Positions 22,840 to 35,130 of a stretch of 64,000 nucleotides of DNA are shown here, piece by piece. A model generated the notes under the pieces. It did no database searches. It was not told where the DNA came from and was given only the letters and a program-made list of their open reading frames with translations. The stretch covers positions 156,299,592-156,363,591 of the forward strand of contig NC_134832.1 in NCBI RefSeq assembly GCF_004210375.1, in the 5' to 3' direction. The translations under genes and the position numbers were made by a program. The stretch's first letter is position 1. Each line of letters starts with the position of its first letter. This DNA is from Tachypleus tridentatus (Eukaryota > Arthropoda > Merostomata > Xiphosura > Limulidae).

Positions 22840-25165
22840 TAGATTTATCCATTTTTTAACTAAAGTTGTCTCGCAACCGTTTTAAATAGCAAATCTGAGC
22901 TGATAAAAATAAATCCTATGTGAATGTGAGTCACTGACAATATAAATAACTTTGTGTGGAGATACGTCAAAAACTTTCAAAAACACAGTGCATCATGTTG
23001 AATTGCTTAGAGTAATTTCTTTCCCAACATTACGAGATTCATTAATAACCTTAACTCAGTTGATGTCAAAAAGATCAAATAAACTTTTCATTTTATAATA
23101 AATATGGAACGTACATCGAAATTTACTATATACAATCTATAAATTTACAAACAATTAATAGTTTCATGAAATTACGTGAGATTCAGAGATTAGAAGAAAG
23201 TTTATGTTTTCCCATCAGAAATATCTATCGAACTTTCTCTTTTTATATAGTCACAAACAATTACAACGTTTTATTACAGAACAAAATTGTTTAAATATCT
23301 ATTTAACTTTCTCTTATGCTAGAGACACTAATAATTACAAAGTTTGTTTTAAAGTACGAAATTGTGTACATTTCTGTTAAGATTTATCTTCTGATAGAGA
23401 CACAAACCATTACAAAGTTTGATTAAGGAAAGAGATTGTGTGAACTGTAAAACTAATTTTTTATTTTAAATAAATTGATTTTGTTATCTTATCTACATTA
23501 GTGTAATATTCCCATAGTGACTTTAAGGGTAAACGTTCTATTGTATAGTCAGTAAGGGTGTAAATCTTGTTATAATGTCTTTAAGGGCTAAGTTTTAATA
23601 TAGATTGTTACAAAGATGTATATTTTATTATATTGTCATAACGATCAGGTTATACTGGTATGATTCAAAGGTTAAAGATGTTTGGTGATTTGTTGCTTTA
23701 CTCTGTCTCTGAGTCTCAAGGTGTTATACTATTTACTAGAAGAGTTAAAAAAATATAGCGGACTGGGATTTTACTTTTGTTTACCTTTTAAATGTATTAA
23801 TAAAGAGTGTTTCTTTTATATACAATGTTTCATGTGTAGTTCACTAAACAGTGTCTCATGCGTACATTATATGCAGTGTTTCACGTGTATTTAGTTATGT
23901 TTTTGATGGTTTTACGTTAATATTTTTACTGCATATTTAATTTTTAAATATTTGTATTTTTCTTTCCTTTTCAAATACCGTGTATTTGGAATAACGTGTT
24001 TTCGTATTATGTGTTATGTTGTTTGTTAACTTCCAGAAGGAACAAAAACTAATATATTAGATAAGTCTGGTTCGGGAATTAAAATTTAGGTCATTAACAG
24101 GTTAACTTACGTTATACACAAACGTTTTTAGTATTCATATCAGCTAGCTTTATAACATATTTTGTTCAAATGGGTTTCTCGTTATCATGCAATAAAAATA
24201 AGAAAACGTTTTACCGTATTAAGTTTCTGTTTCACTTACACCAGAGACCTAGTTTCTATAATGTTCTAGAAGTGTGCTTTATTCGTCGTATTTTACTTTT
24301 TGTATGAATTCAATTCAATCTAAATATAATAAATTATTCAACATAAACTTCTCTTTTTAACTTGATAACTAGAAGAACAAAACTGGCAAGTATTTAGGAA
24401 AGACTTAATTTTAGTTAAATAAATATAAATAAATAACTAAATAGTATCTGATATTTAAAATAGCTGGTTTTTATATATGCTATTTAAACTTGTCACAAAA
24501 TATTTATTCAGTACGTTTATTCAAAGTCAAGGACATATGAGGCAATTTTCCGCTGTTTTCCTTTGTACTTAAATCAGCTAAGATGTGAATAATAAACAAT
24601 TTAAACAAGCCTATAAAGTACACGGCACGAAAATTGGGCATTTACACTAAAAGCTACCCATAAAAATAAACATCATTAGTTTTTAAAGCCATAGATTTAG
24701 AGATGTGTACCTGGTGTCAGGTAATTACAGTCATATATAGTTACTTCTACATGATATGAAAGTCGAGTCTAGTGAAGTTTCTCTTAGCCAGATGGTTAAA
24801 AGATACCTTTACATTCTTCTAAAGTACCTCATATAGATGTCAATCCCCACACACGTGTTTCGTATTTTCTAAGTTATAACAGTTTGGATTTTAATTTATT
24901 TCAAGGTGTTTTCATGAAAGATATTTATGTTTTTACAGGACAATGTTAACCCCTATGGCTCGCATCAGGTTTGAAGAAGTATTGTACCTTCTGCTGACTG
25001 GTCTTATATTAGGAAAGGTTGTTTTGACTCCTTCGTTGGTTATCCGTATTGTAATTTAAATTATCTCATTTAGTATCATGCGGTGACTACCAATGTTAAG
25101 TTGATTCATATGTTTCATCATCCAACCGGCTTATGTTCCTTCTGTGGTATTGTTCGAGAAACTAC
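22840..25165. other. No gene confirmed; one weak plus-strand exon-like stretch
   Basis: Mostly unique AT-rich sequence. About 23190-23450 has three imperfect ~85-bp units around gagacacaaaccattacaaag. At 24939 a strong plus-strand acceptor (atgtttttacag) is followed by a frame starting MLTPMARIRFEEVLYLLLTG, but no good donor is seen. Too weak to call a gene. Confidence 0.35.
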
Positions 25166-25170
25166 TGTTG

Positions 25171-25228
25171 ATGGGCAAAGCACAGATAGCCCATGTATAG
25201 CTTTGTGCTTAATTTCAAAACAATCAAA
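25171..25228 (+). mobile_element. tRNA-derived SINE, family B, 3' fragment
   Basis: The tail part only: gggcaaagcacagatagccc then atgtatagctttgtgcttaa. Confidence 0.65.
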
Positions 25229-25639
25229 CAATTAACTGATGTTTCAGAGCACAAAACTTGTGGAAATTAATTTTTAATTTGTTTAAAACAGTTTTAGGCT
25301 ATGAGTTAAGAAATCATAAAAAGGGACAGGTGGCTTTGGTTGGATTTTTACCCTAGCTATGTTCTCATCTCCTCAGGTTGTTGCGTTAGTATATGGGTAT
25401 AGCTAATTTTGTGTTGTATTCACCAAGCAATAAGATTCTATCATGTGAAATTGTGAATGTTTTCAAAGCTCAAGTTAAAGTTAAAATTTATTTCAATTTC
25501 TTTCGGTTTCAGTTACGAAACAAAGTGTCAGATTTCTATAGTATTTATAACGACTCTTGGTCTCTGTTATGTGAGGATGTACAGGTTTATATACCACGCA
25601 AAGATTTGGAATGATAATTATTACACTGCATTATATTAG

Positions 25640-26690
25640 GACGTAAACACCCTGTACTTATTTACATCTAGTAGAATATCACATAACGTTATAGCAGAAT
25701 CTAAACACCCTACACTTATTTAGTTCTAGAAGATGATCACATAATGTTATATCAGGATCTAAACACCCTGTACTTATTTACATCCAGTAGAATATCACAT
25801 AACGTTATAGCAGAATCTAAACACCCTGTACTTATTTACATCTAGTAGAATATCACGTAACGTTATAGCAGAATCTAAACACCCTGTACTTATTTACATC
25901 TAGTAGAATATCACATAACGTTATAGCAGAATCTAAACACCCTGTACTTATTTACATCTAGTAGAATATCACATAACGTTATAGCAGAATATAAACACCC
26001 TGTACTTATTTACATCCAGTAGAATATCACATAACGTTATATCAGAATCTAAACACCCTGTACTTATTTACATCTAGTAGAATATCACATAACGTTATAT
26101 CAGAATCTAAACACCCAATACTTATTTACATCTAGCAGAACATCACATAACGTTAGAGCAGAAACTAAACACCCAATACTTATTTACATCTAGTAGAATA
26201 TCACATAACGTTAAAGCAGAATCTAAACACCCTGTACTTATTTAGTTCTTGTAGATGATCACATAATATTATATCAGAATCTAAACACCCTGTACTTATT
26301 TACATCTTGTAGAATATCACATAACGTTATAGCAGAATATAAACACCTTATACGTATTTAGTTCTTGTAGATGATCACATAATATTATATCAGAATCTAA
26401 ACACCCTGTACTTATTTACATCTAGTAGAATATCACATAACGTTATAGCAGAATATAAACACCCTGTACTTATTTACATTCAGTAGAATATCACATAACG
26501 TTATAGCAGAATATAAACACCCTGCACTTATTTACATCCAGAAGAATATCACATAACGTTATAGCAGAATATAAACACCCTGTACTTATTTACATCAAGT
26601 AGAATATCACATAACGTTATAGCAGAATATAAACACCCTATACTTATTTAGTTCTAGTAGATGATCACATAATGTTATATCAGAATCTAA
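25640..26690. repeat. Minisatellite, 58-bp unit, ~18 copies
   Basis: Unit acatctagtagaatatcaca, taacgttatagcagaatcta, aacaccctgtacttattt. A second variant (tagttctagaagatgatcac) is interspersed at about 25720, 26240, 26360 and 26650, suggesting a higher-order arrangement. Confidence 0.92.
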
Positions 26691-26899
26691 AGACCACCCT
26701 GTTTTTAATTACTTCCACTAGAAGTACTTTAGTTGTCACAATAATTTATGATAATTACATTCCATTCATTATAATCCTGGGTTTTCTTTTTAACTTTGCT
26801 ACTTTTAAAATTAAATTTACCAACTTACCATCCACTGCTATGGAAGTAAATTTAAACTCATGTACATAAACTAGTTACTAACATGTACTGATGTCTGTT

Positions 26900-27520
26900 T
26901 TAACTTGTGTTATAAGAAAGGTCTGAACTCGCCACGAAGATAAACTTGTACCTGTCATAGCTGTATTGTATTATGACAGATGTTTGAACTAGCTATTAAC
27001 ATTAATTTATATCCGTTTTACACGTAGGACAGCAAAAGTTCTGATCTAATCATTCAGATGGACTAGAGTTCTGTTATAAATTTGTTTTAGCAAATGATCT
27101 CATCTACTCACTAACAGCACTGATTTCCAACCAGGCGGACTAGCACCCTGTTGTAGTTTTGTAATAGTTGAAGTTCCTTAAACAGACCTTATCAGTAAGA
27201 TTATCAACTGGGTACTGGATGCATTTTTGATTACTTTTCAGTAAAATTTCCGAATTATATCCTAGTTTGGACAAGTGTTTTGATTTAGTTACTTTTTAGA
27301 AAACTTTCTCAACAAATTTATCTGAAAGAATATTGTACTGCTATATTTTAAAAAAGGTCTTGAGTAGACACTGACAGCACTGTGATAACTGTTGTAGTTG
27401 TGTGATAGCAAAGGTTATGAACTAAGCACTGAGACAGAATTACTGAGAAGTAATAGTGTCCTGTGATAATTATGTGCCAGGAAACGATCTCAACAAGACT
27501 GTACTATCATGGTAGGATTT
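26900..27520. repeat. Very degenerate tandem region, ~75-bp type
   Basis: Recurring gcaaaggtctgaactagcca-like and ctgttataatt-like blocks at irregular spacing; an old minisatellite, weakly supported. Confidence 0.4.
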
Positions 27521-27627
27521 CTCAACCAAAAGAAATAAAGTGTTATTGACGTATCCATTCCGATAGGTAAAACGAACGTTTTATGTTTTTGTAATGTTGT
27601 TATACTTTGATTAAACTCATAACATAC

Positions 27628-27903
27628 GGCGGCATGTCCAAGTGGTTAAGGCACTCGACTCCTAATCCGAGGCTGCGCCGGGTTCAAACTCCCATCGCAC
27701 CAAACATGTTGGCCTTTCAGCCGTTGGGGTGTTATTATTGGCGATCAATCCCACAATTCGTTGGTAAACGATTAACAAAGGAGTTGGCTGTGGGTGGTGA
27801 AGACTAGCTGCCGTCTGTCTATTCTTACACTACTAAAATAGGAACGGCGAGCGCAGATAACCCTCGTATTGCTTTGCGCCAAATTCAGAATCAAAATAAA
27901 AAA
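27628..27903 (+). mobile_element. tRNA-derived SINE, family A
   Basis: Nearly full plus-strand copy: tRNA head ggcggcatgtccaagtggtt, B box gggttcaaactc, body ggcctttcagccgttggggt and tail tgcgccaaattcagaatcaa. No clear flanking duplication. Confidence 0.85.
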
Positions 27904-28625
27904 CCCTTAATAAATAATAGAGTAAATTATGTAATTATTTGTGCTATTTTGGTCACACGCTTGTTTTCATAACTTACTAATCCTTCAAATATTTTTATCA
28001 CTTTATGAGTTCTAGATGTTTATTTTAAGACTTTATACTTCGTATGTATATTTTTATAAATGTTTTTACAGGTGTAGACATGTAAGTGTAAATATATATA
28101 TATATATGTAATAAGAATTTCTGATTGTTTACCGTATGATTTTAAACTGTTTGATAGACACTTGCTTCACAAAATCGACCATTTTTACTTTTAACGATTA
28201 ATTGTTGAGTAAGAATTGCTTGAAAAGCGTATTGACCGGTAAATCTACAACAATATATTTTAATATATTCATATTTACATAATAAACACATTGTTTGTTT
28301 TTGGTCCTTTAACTTAACTTCATTCGTTTTTTTCTCTTCCTCATAACAGTGATTCTTAACTAGTTACTGAAAAGAACTAGTGTCATCTTATAGCATTTCT
28401 TAATGTTCCAAATCTTCTAACATCGTATTAGAACACCAATATTAAAATATAAAAACTACTATAACTTTCATTATATAGTTAACATCTTCCCTTATGACAC
28501 ACTGTTAAGGTAACATAACGTGTTAAAACAATATGGACATATTGATCCACCTCGGCTATTCCATGTTCTAAGTTGAATTAAAACCGTTAATTAATACATA
28601 GAAATTTAAATTCAACCCTTTTCAT
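27904..28625. other. No feature seen
   Basis: AT-rich unique sequence, including a short TA run at about 28093-28107. No coding signal. Confidence 0.4.
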
Positions 28626-28629
28626 TCAT

Positions 28630-29420
28630 ATACATATCAAGATTTTTTGTACTTATTTAATTTTACTGCCTCTATAACATTTGAACGCCACTCATTCCTT
28701 AAACTAACCATATTGTTAGAAAAATAAAACTGTGTGAGCTGAAGACGATTCTTATTCTGCCAAACTTTATACGAATCCCCAACCATTCTTCCTGTGAATA
28801 TGGAAATAAATGATAAATAAACATTTTAAATTCCTTTTACAATCTTAGTCACCTCAATAACATCCTTTTAACTATTGTTGTTTTCTTCATGAGTAAAAGA
28901 GTTTGAAAGATTTCAGTATTGTCTTGTATGAGAGATCCTCCGTCCCAGGTACTAGTCAACATATTCTCCTTTGAACCATTTCAAAGAAAAGAATATCTTT
29001 CCTGAATTAAAGAACCCAAGATTGAACACAATAATCCAAATGTAGTGTAACCAGTAAACTATACAATCACATTATAACCTCTTTAAACTTGTATGCAATT
29101 TTTCTGTAGATACAACCTAAATCCTACTTTCCCTGTCATTGGTAACAGCACCTTGATCGTATAGCGTTAGAGAGCATCAAGATATCTTTCCTTCATAACA
29201 CTGTTAAAGTTACTCCCATACAAATTATAATTCAAATCATGATAACCCCATTCATTATCTTACATTTATCTTACTTGAGACCCATCTACCATTTATTTGT
29301 CCAACTCACTAAATAATCTAAATCCTTTTATAAATCAGCACCATCTTGTTCACAACCAGCAACACCAAACACCTTGATATTATCAACAAATGTAAGTAAT
29401 TTATTACTTTGGGGAATCTT
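28630..29420 (-). mobile_element. CR1-like LINE, RT 3' part, decayed
   Basis: The minus strand at about 29405-29290 reads FVDNIKVFGVAGCEQDGADL then a stop, KDLDYLVSWTNKW: the CR1 FADD box (here FVDN) and the following helix. Downstream, about 28790-28630 gives MVGDSYKVWQNKNRLQLTQF and the RT tail NVIEAVKLNKY. Internal stops show it is dead. Confidence 0.75.
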
Positions 29421-29745
29421 CTAAGATAACGAAACTGTTTCTCTCTATATATATGTATCATAGTAAAGGAACCTGGTGGGTTAGACAGTCTGTTTATCTC
29501 TCTCCTTATCACAACATGCGGAATCTTCTAAGATAATGAACCTATTTCTCTCTATACATATATCACAGTATGGGAATCTGGTGGTTTAGACAATCAGTTT
29601 ATCTCTCTCCTTATCACAACATGGGGAATCTTTAGAGTTAATGAGCCTGTTTATCTACCTCTATCACAACATGAGAAATTGTTTGAGCAAGATGGTCTAT
29701 TTATCTCTCTATATCAAACATGTGAAATCTTCTAAGTTAGACAGA
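29413..29745. repeat. Short tandem array, ~105-bp unit, ~3 copies
   Basis: Starts of units (ggaatcttctaagataa) are at about 29413, 29521 and 29625. Each carries gtttatctctctccttatca near its end. It begins exactly where the CR1 fragment stops. Confidence 0.75.
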
Positions 29746-31500
29746 CTATTTTTATTTCACTTCATCACAGCTCATCACAATTCGATATGTGCTCTGAGTA
29801 TATCATTCTGTTGATTATTATTTGTAACTAAGTTGCCGTCTTTCTGAGCAACTACAATGAATGACTCTAACGTCTGATTGTTACATCATTAATACTGCAA
29901 GAAAAATCATCTTTTTTGTTATAATTAGAGAAGTTATGAAAGACGTAAAGAAAAAAATCTGAGTAGAAGCTTTTTATGTTAATGTTGAAGATCTGGAAAG
30001 AAAAATATTTTAAGCAGTTCTAATGTTAAAGGTGAAAAAATACGTTAAAGTTCCTGTCAAATTTAGTTTCTTTGTACAGTTCAAGAGTTTAATTTTAATG
30101 TGGCAGCATGCGTAAGAGTTTCATACAATCACATATGTCAGGAATCATTTGTTTAATATACCACGTTTCGCTGACGTGTTTCAATTGAAAATAAATAGAA
30201 GTACACAGCTATATAAATATTTAACTACTACGTTTAACGGTAATCAATTTAGTTTTGTGACAACATTATACACAAAATAATTCATTAGTAAAATAAACTT
30301 AGAGTCTTAGAACAATGTATTTTAAATACATGACACAATTACATCGTAACACAAGTTTTGTTTGTTGTGCATAACAATTTTTTAGTTATTCAAGGAACAC
30401 CTAAACTCTTTAATAATAAATAGTTCAAAGCAGTTGATGACATGTTAGAAATAATGTATTAAACATATAATGATACCTTTGAAACATATGGAGTCTGGTT
30501 GCTTTGTAAAAATTGTCATGTAGTGCTAATCTTTCTTTTCTGTGACTGAAGTCAGCTCATAATATTTGTTAGTGAAATCAACTTATGATACATGTTATAC
30601 AAACTCAAGATATGAAGTTATTAAAGAAACACAGGAAAACAGCCTGACACAGCATGAAAATTAACAATTTATATTCCATTTGGTCTTTAATAATGCGTAA
30701 CAAACATTAATCATTTTGTTCCACGATGATATTAAGACTACCATGAAGTGCCTGGCACATTTCTTTTTATGTTACTCTGTTCACTATAAGAGACAAACAA
30801 GAAAATTTCGTGAAGTTTTAAGATGTTGGTGATATATTTACACTACTCTCTTACAGCTGTAAAAATACTGTAACATTCGTACAGAAGTGGCGATAGATAC
30901 ATTCGGTCTTTATTACCCAATGGTGTGTTGTACCACGGCGTAGCATTGGAATTATAACTCTATTTTATAAAACAAGTTAATACACTGGATTGTTATTGTC
31001 CAGAATTATATTGTACAATGACATACTGTTGTAATTACAACTGTATTTTTATAAAACAAATTAATACTCTGTTTTGCAGTAGTGGGCTGAACCACTATTG
31101 TAATTATTACCGTATTTTATAAAACAAGAACATAAAATTTCCAATTAAATGTATTTTAAAAGTATCTAACATCCCAAAGTGTTCTCTATATCTTTCAAAT
31201 ATCCTCTCTCTAGGATATACATATTTAAATATAATATAATGAAGAACTTTTGAGGTAGCTCAAATAAAGGTATCATGAACCTTGTGTCACATGCAGACTT
31301 AAACCCTAACGGCTGCAAAATGAACTAAAACTGATTATCAAGAAACAGTATTTATAAAAACCTCAACAATTTCATCCATGAAACATCGTCCAGAATTGTA
31401 GATTATATACTTTATAACTACAACAAAACGTTACGAAACGTTACCTACCAATATAAAAGTAATTATGGAATAATTATCAAATTATTATAGATTGTTTCTT
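29746..31500. other. No gene seen; weak ~90-bp repeat near 30940-31130
   Basis: AT-rich unique sequence. Around 30940-31130 two to three loose units share attttataaaacaagttaat and a ttgtaattacaactgta block. Confidence 0.4.
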
Positions 31501-31576
31501 TGTTTGTTTTGGAATTTCGCGCAAAGCCATTCGAGGGCTATCTACGCTAGCCGTCCCTAATTTAACAGTATAAGAC
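31501..31576 (-). mobile_element. tRNA-derived SINE, family A, tail fragment
   Basis: Only the 3' 75 bp on the minus strand: gtttgttttggaatttcgcg, caaagccattcgagggctat. It stops abruptly where the Penelope RT fragment begins. Confidence 0.8.
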
Positions 31577-31579
31577 ATA

Positions 31580-32060
31580 GTAAACACTAATAAAGGTGGT
31601 GAAACCGTAAGTATCGAAACAGAATAATAAAAGAACTTACTAAAGAAGACATAAAATATTCAATGAAATTCAAAGAACTATAAAATCTTAACGAATGTTA
31701 CCAAAGACAATTCAATAATCCAGTTTTAAAGCTCAAAGACAACAACGACATCACAGAAGAAATGTACAACAACTAAAGAGTAACCAATGTACTTATCCCT
31801 TGTTTGTTTGGTTCACGAAAGATTCGCAAGAACCCAAGTGACATCTGTCTCATTTTTTTCCGCTTCTGCCAACTGTAACCATGAACTTGCACGATTCAAA
31901 ATTTTCTGATCAAACCATTACATGACTGTATTCTTGCATTTAACAATAAGATGGTAAGGGTAGTTTTGGTTGTTAATTTAAGGCAGACCACAGACGTGTG
32001 TGTGTTTCACGAAGACATCGATACAAAGGAACTTGCTGGTCCTTGTCACCTTCTCCACCC
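31580..32060 (+). mobile_element. Penelope-like element, 5' RT fragment
   Basis: The plus strand at about 31728-31850 reads KLKDNNDITEEMYNN, one stop, then RVTNVLIPCLFGSRKIRKNP. This matches the Penelope-like RT start, where a helix precedes the 'P.lYG.PKiHKp' motif. Later about 31880-31910 (HELARFKIF) fits the next conserved block. Stops and changed key residues (FGSRKIRK for YGxPKIHK) show it is inactive. Orientation is opposite to the Penelope element at 33915-32652. Confidence 0.55.
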
Positions 32061-32342
32061 ACAGTTGATAAAAAGTTAAATATTGAAACCTATCGTTTAT
32101 TTTAAGCAAAAACCTTTCATATTTTTATGAAGGATCAGTCGCCATTTTAAAGGTTAACTTATTTCGAGCTGATTTTTATAGATGCATTATAGTTACAACC
32201 TTCAATAAAACAAAAACAATGTAACATATTTTAGGCAGTATATAGTTCTTTCTCACTTTCAAACTGATATAAAACGAACAAACTTTCAGTATTAAATTAA
32301 CTTCCATCTTCATGTATCTGGCTTCGTTAAAAGTTCTAATCC

Positions 32343-32605
32343 AAGCGTGTTAAGGCGTTTGACTCGTAATCCGAGGGTCGCGGATTCGAATCCCGGTCGC
32401 ACCATACATGCTCGCCCTCCCAGCCGTGGGGGCGTTATTATGTCACGGTCAATCCCACTATTCGTTGGTAAAAGAGTAGCCAAAGAGTTGGTGGTGGGTG
32501 GTGATGACTATCTGCCTTCCCTCTTGTCTTACACTGATAAAATAAGGACGGCTAGCACAGATAGCCCTCGAGCAGCTTTGTGCGAAAATGAAAAACAAGT
32601 AAACA
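32343..32605 (+). mobile_element. tRNA-derived SINE, family A, 5'-truncated head
   Basis: Plus strand: gtgttaaggcgtttgactcg, B box ggattcgaatcccgg, body cccagccgtgggggcgttat, tail agcagctttgtgcgaaaatg. The 97-residue frame here is a SINE by-product. Confidence 0.88.
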
Positions 32606-32689
32606 AAAAAACAATAATGTTTCCATTAAGTGGCCATTAGAGATGCAATCAGTGGTGTAAAGAAAACCCACTTGTAGAGAAATATTTTT

Positions 32690-32849
32690 GCAAAAACGGC
32701 TCGTTTGGGTTGAGAAAATATTTTACATAGAAGAGCGAACAACGTTTCGACTTTCTTCGGTTATCGTCAGGTTCACAAAGAAAGAGGTAACTGACCGGTA
32801 GCTGACCACATGTTTGGAAGGGGTTGTGTAACTGAGTGTCGGCATGTAG
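32690..32849 (-). repeat. Penelope terminal repeat, 3' copy, arm of a 160-bp inverted repeat
   Basis: Reverse complement of 33751-33910 with few differences. On the minus strand it holds ctgacgataaccgaagaaag then tcgaaac (32770-32744), a CUGANGA...GAAAC arrangement like a hammerhead ribozyme core. Confidence 0.85.
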
Positions 32850-33750
32850 AGGGCGGTATTAGATGTTTGAATATACAATTTTATTTATTTTATTATATTA
32901 ATATAGGTATAAAGGCGTTCCTTTATATTGGTTTATTTTGGGTTTAAGTTGTTGTACAAGTAAGGCTTCTCTAATTTTGCGTTTCTTTGTGTTTGTTTCT
33001 TTATTTTGTATTTGAGTGTTTTCTATGGCTATGTTGTGTTTATTTGACTTGCAGTGTTTGAAAACGTGTGAAGGTGACTTTTTTATGTTCTTTGAATCTG
33101 GTTTCCATTTTTCTACTTGTTTCTCCAATATAGAAGTCGTGGCAGTTATCACATTGTATTTTATAAATAATGTTGGTGTGATGTTTGTCAGTGTAGTTTT
33201 TACATAGTATAGACCTCAGTTTTGTGCCTGGTTTTTGAATAAATTTGGTATTAAATGGAATGTCATATTTTGTTACTAGGTTTTGCCAAATGTTGGTTAT
33301 TTGTCTGCTGATGTCAGGAATATATGGTATGCAGCAGCATATGGTTTCGTGATTTTTTGATTCGTGAGATGTATTTACTTTTGTTGGTTGATTTTGCTTT
33401 CTGTCTAGGTGTGTGCGTATAATGTTTTCTACGGTTTGTGGAGGAAACTTATTGATGTTGATGAAGTATTGTTTTATTTTGTCTAATTCATCGTTAATTT
33501 TATCTGGTGAGCATAGTTTATGGCTGTGTTTATTTGGTTTCTTAGTATGTTGAGTTTTTGTTTTGTTTCATGTGCTGAGTCCCAAGGAATGTATAGTCCA
33601 GTATGGTGATTTTTCGGTGGATTTTTTGTTTTGAATTGTGTGTCGGTTCTTGTAATTTTGAGGTTAAGAAATGATATTTGATTGCTTTCTTCTTGTTCAC
33701 ATGTAAAGTTAATGTTGATATGGATAGAGCTAATGTGATTGAAAAATGCT

Positions 33751-33910
33751 CTACATTCCGACACTCAGTTACACAACCCCTTCCAAACATGTGGTCAGCG
33801 TCCGGTGAGTTACCTCTTTCTTTGTGAACCTGACGATGACCAAAGAAGGTCGAAACGTTGTTCGCTCTTCTATGTAAAATATTTTCTCAACCCAAACGAG
33901 CCGTTTTTGC
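33751..33910 (+). repeat. Penelope terminal repeat, inverted 5' copy
   Basis: Inverted partner of 32690-32849. On the plus strand it holds ctgacgatgaccaaagaagg then tcgaaac (33830-33856). The arm overlaps the first readable codons of the RT thumb (minus strand), so the inverted copy joined the element inside or at the edge of the coding region. Confidence 0.85.
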
Positions 33911-33929
33911 ATATATAGAGATGCAATCA

Positions 33930-34997
33930 ATTTCTGAACTTGACATAGTAAGCGCTATCTATTGATAGTTAGTCTGGTATGATGACTCCACAATAAAATG
34001 TCGTTAAGTTTAACTTCATACTTTTTCTTCCTATCTCTTTTCGAGTTGATATAGGGTTGAAATTCTATACAGTTCAATCTTATCGCATTTAGTTTACTTA
34101 CAACTTTCACTGTATTTTTGTCGTTAATTTAACTTTGTATAATTCTTTCTGAAACATTACTTAGATACAATAGTTTTTTTATGTTCATCTGGCCATTTCT
34201 TTATTATAAGTTATTTATTCAAAATTTATATGTGGAAATTAAACACATATTCCTTCATATAAAAATATATTTCAAACAAAGAAAATTTTGACAACAAACA
34301 GTTGCTAATCCATATTTTGAGTTAATTAATTATTGAAAATCGAACGTTATTTTTAATAAGAGCGTAATTCTTCTTTGTCAGTTTTACAAAATGAACCTAT
34401 TTAGTATATTAAAATCCCCAGTAAAACAGCAGTATGCCTACGAACTTACACTGCTATTAACCAGATTTTGATACTCGTGGTGGTCTGATTGAGTATTTTT
34501 GTTCTTAATAACAAAGAAACAAACAAATCATACTTTGAAAGTTAGTGTATTAAAACAATGTGTATTGATGTATTATATATCTAAGATACAAATAAACTAT
34601 GAATTAGATCATTGTATACACTGTGTTTTTCCTAACGAGGCTCGTTTCTTTAATATATATTGCAAACACATCTTAACCAGTTCTTCATAAACAGTCACAT
34701 TGTTCAAAATAATGTTTTGCTTAACATTTATTTAAATAGCCGACAGATGACACTAGAAAACAGGGAATAAAGCCAGTTTGTAACAATCTGTCACATCATT
34801 GCCATCATGCAAGTCATTTCTTCTTAAATTTATAGCTCCTTTTATATCCAAAATTATGAAATGAAACCAAAGTAACAGATGGGAAGTTGGAATGTTTGTT
34901 TGGTGTTCAAGGATTTTATTGAATAATAACATTTTCCAGAGTAGCGACTATAATGAGAAAAAATGAAGGACTAGCAAGGTAATCTCTCCCTCGTTAT
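33930..34997. other. No feature seen
   Basis: AT-rich unique sequence; the frame at 34499-34690 shows no domain. Confidence 0.4.
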
Positions 34998-35130
34998 CTG
35001 TCTCTGTTAACCTGAAGATCTAAACTCGAAATGTTGTTCTCTACTTTATTTTAATAAAAGTTTTAATACCCATACCGACCGTCTTTAAAATACATTTTTA
35101 CTTCAAGTGGGTTTCTCGTCATCATGGATC
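34998..35130 (+). mobile_element. Solo Penelope-type terminal repeat (pLTR-like)
   Basis: Same order as at 15.4 kb: tctctgttaacctgaagatc, ctcgaaatgttgttctctac, gttttaatacccataccgac, tttttacttcaagtgggttt ending ctcgtcatcatgg. Confidence 0.6.

Larger units (their letters stand above)
32652..33915 (-). mobile_element. Penelope-like retroelement with inverted terminal repeats
   Basis: A 14-bp direct repeat TAGAGATGCAATCA (32638-32651 and 33916-33929) borders the element, a likely target duplication. Minus-strand frames give the RT thumb at about 33740-33560 (NINFTCEQEESNQISFLNLK and TGLYIPWDSA), then TKFIQKPGTKLRSILCKNYT at about 33240, and a GIY-YIG endonuclease at about 33190-32905: NIIYKIQCDNCHDFYIGE, HVFKHCKSNKHNIAIENTQ and a KIREALLVQQLKP end. 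RT palm and fingers are absent, so the copy is 5' truncated, and frameshifts break it. Known: Penelope-like elements pair RT with GIY-YIG and carry unusual terminal repeats that may be inverted. Confidence 0.88.

Noticed and set aside
24939..25060. Plus-strand exon-like stretch (MLTPMARIRFEEVLYLLLTG)
   Set aside because: Good acceptor but no convincing donor and no partner exon found.
20090..26690. Evenly spaced repeats as a CRISPR array
   Set aside because: Units are directly adjacent without unique spacers, and the genome is animal.
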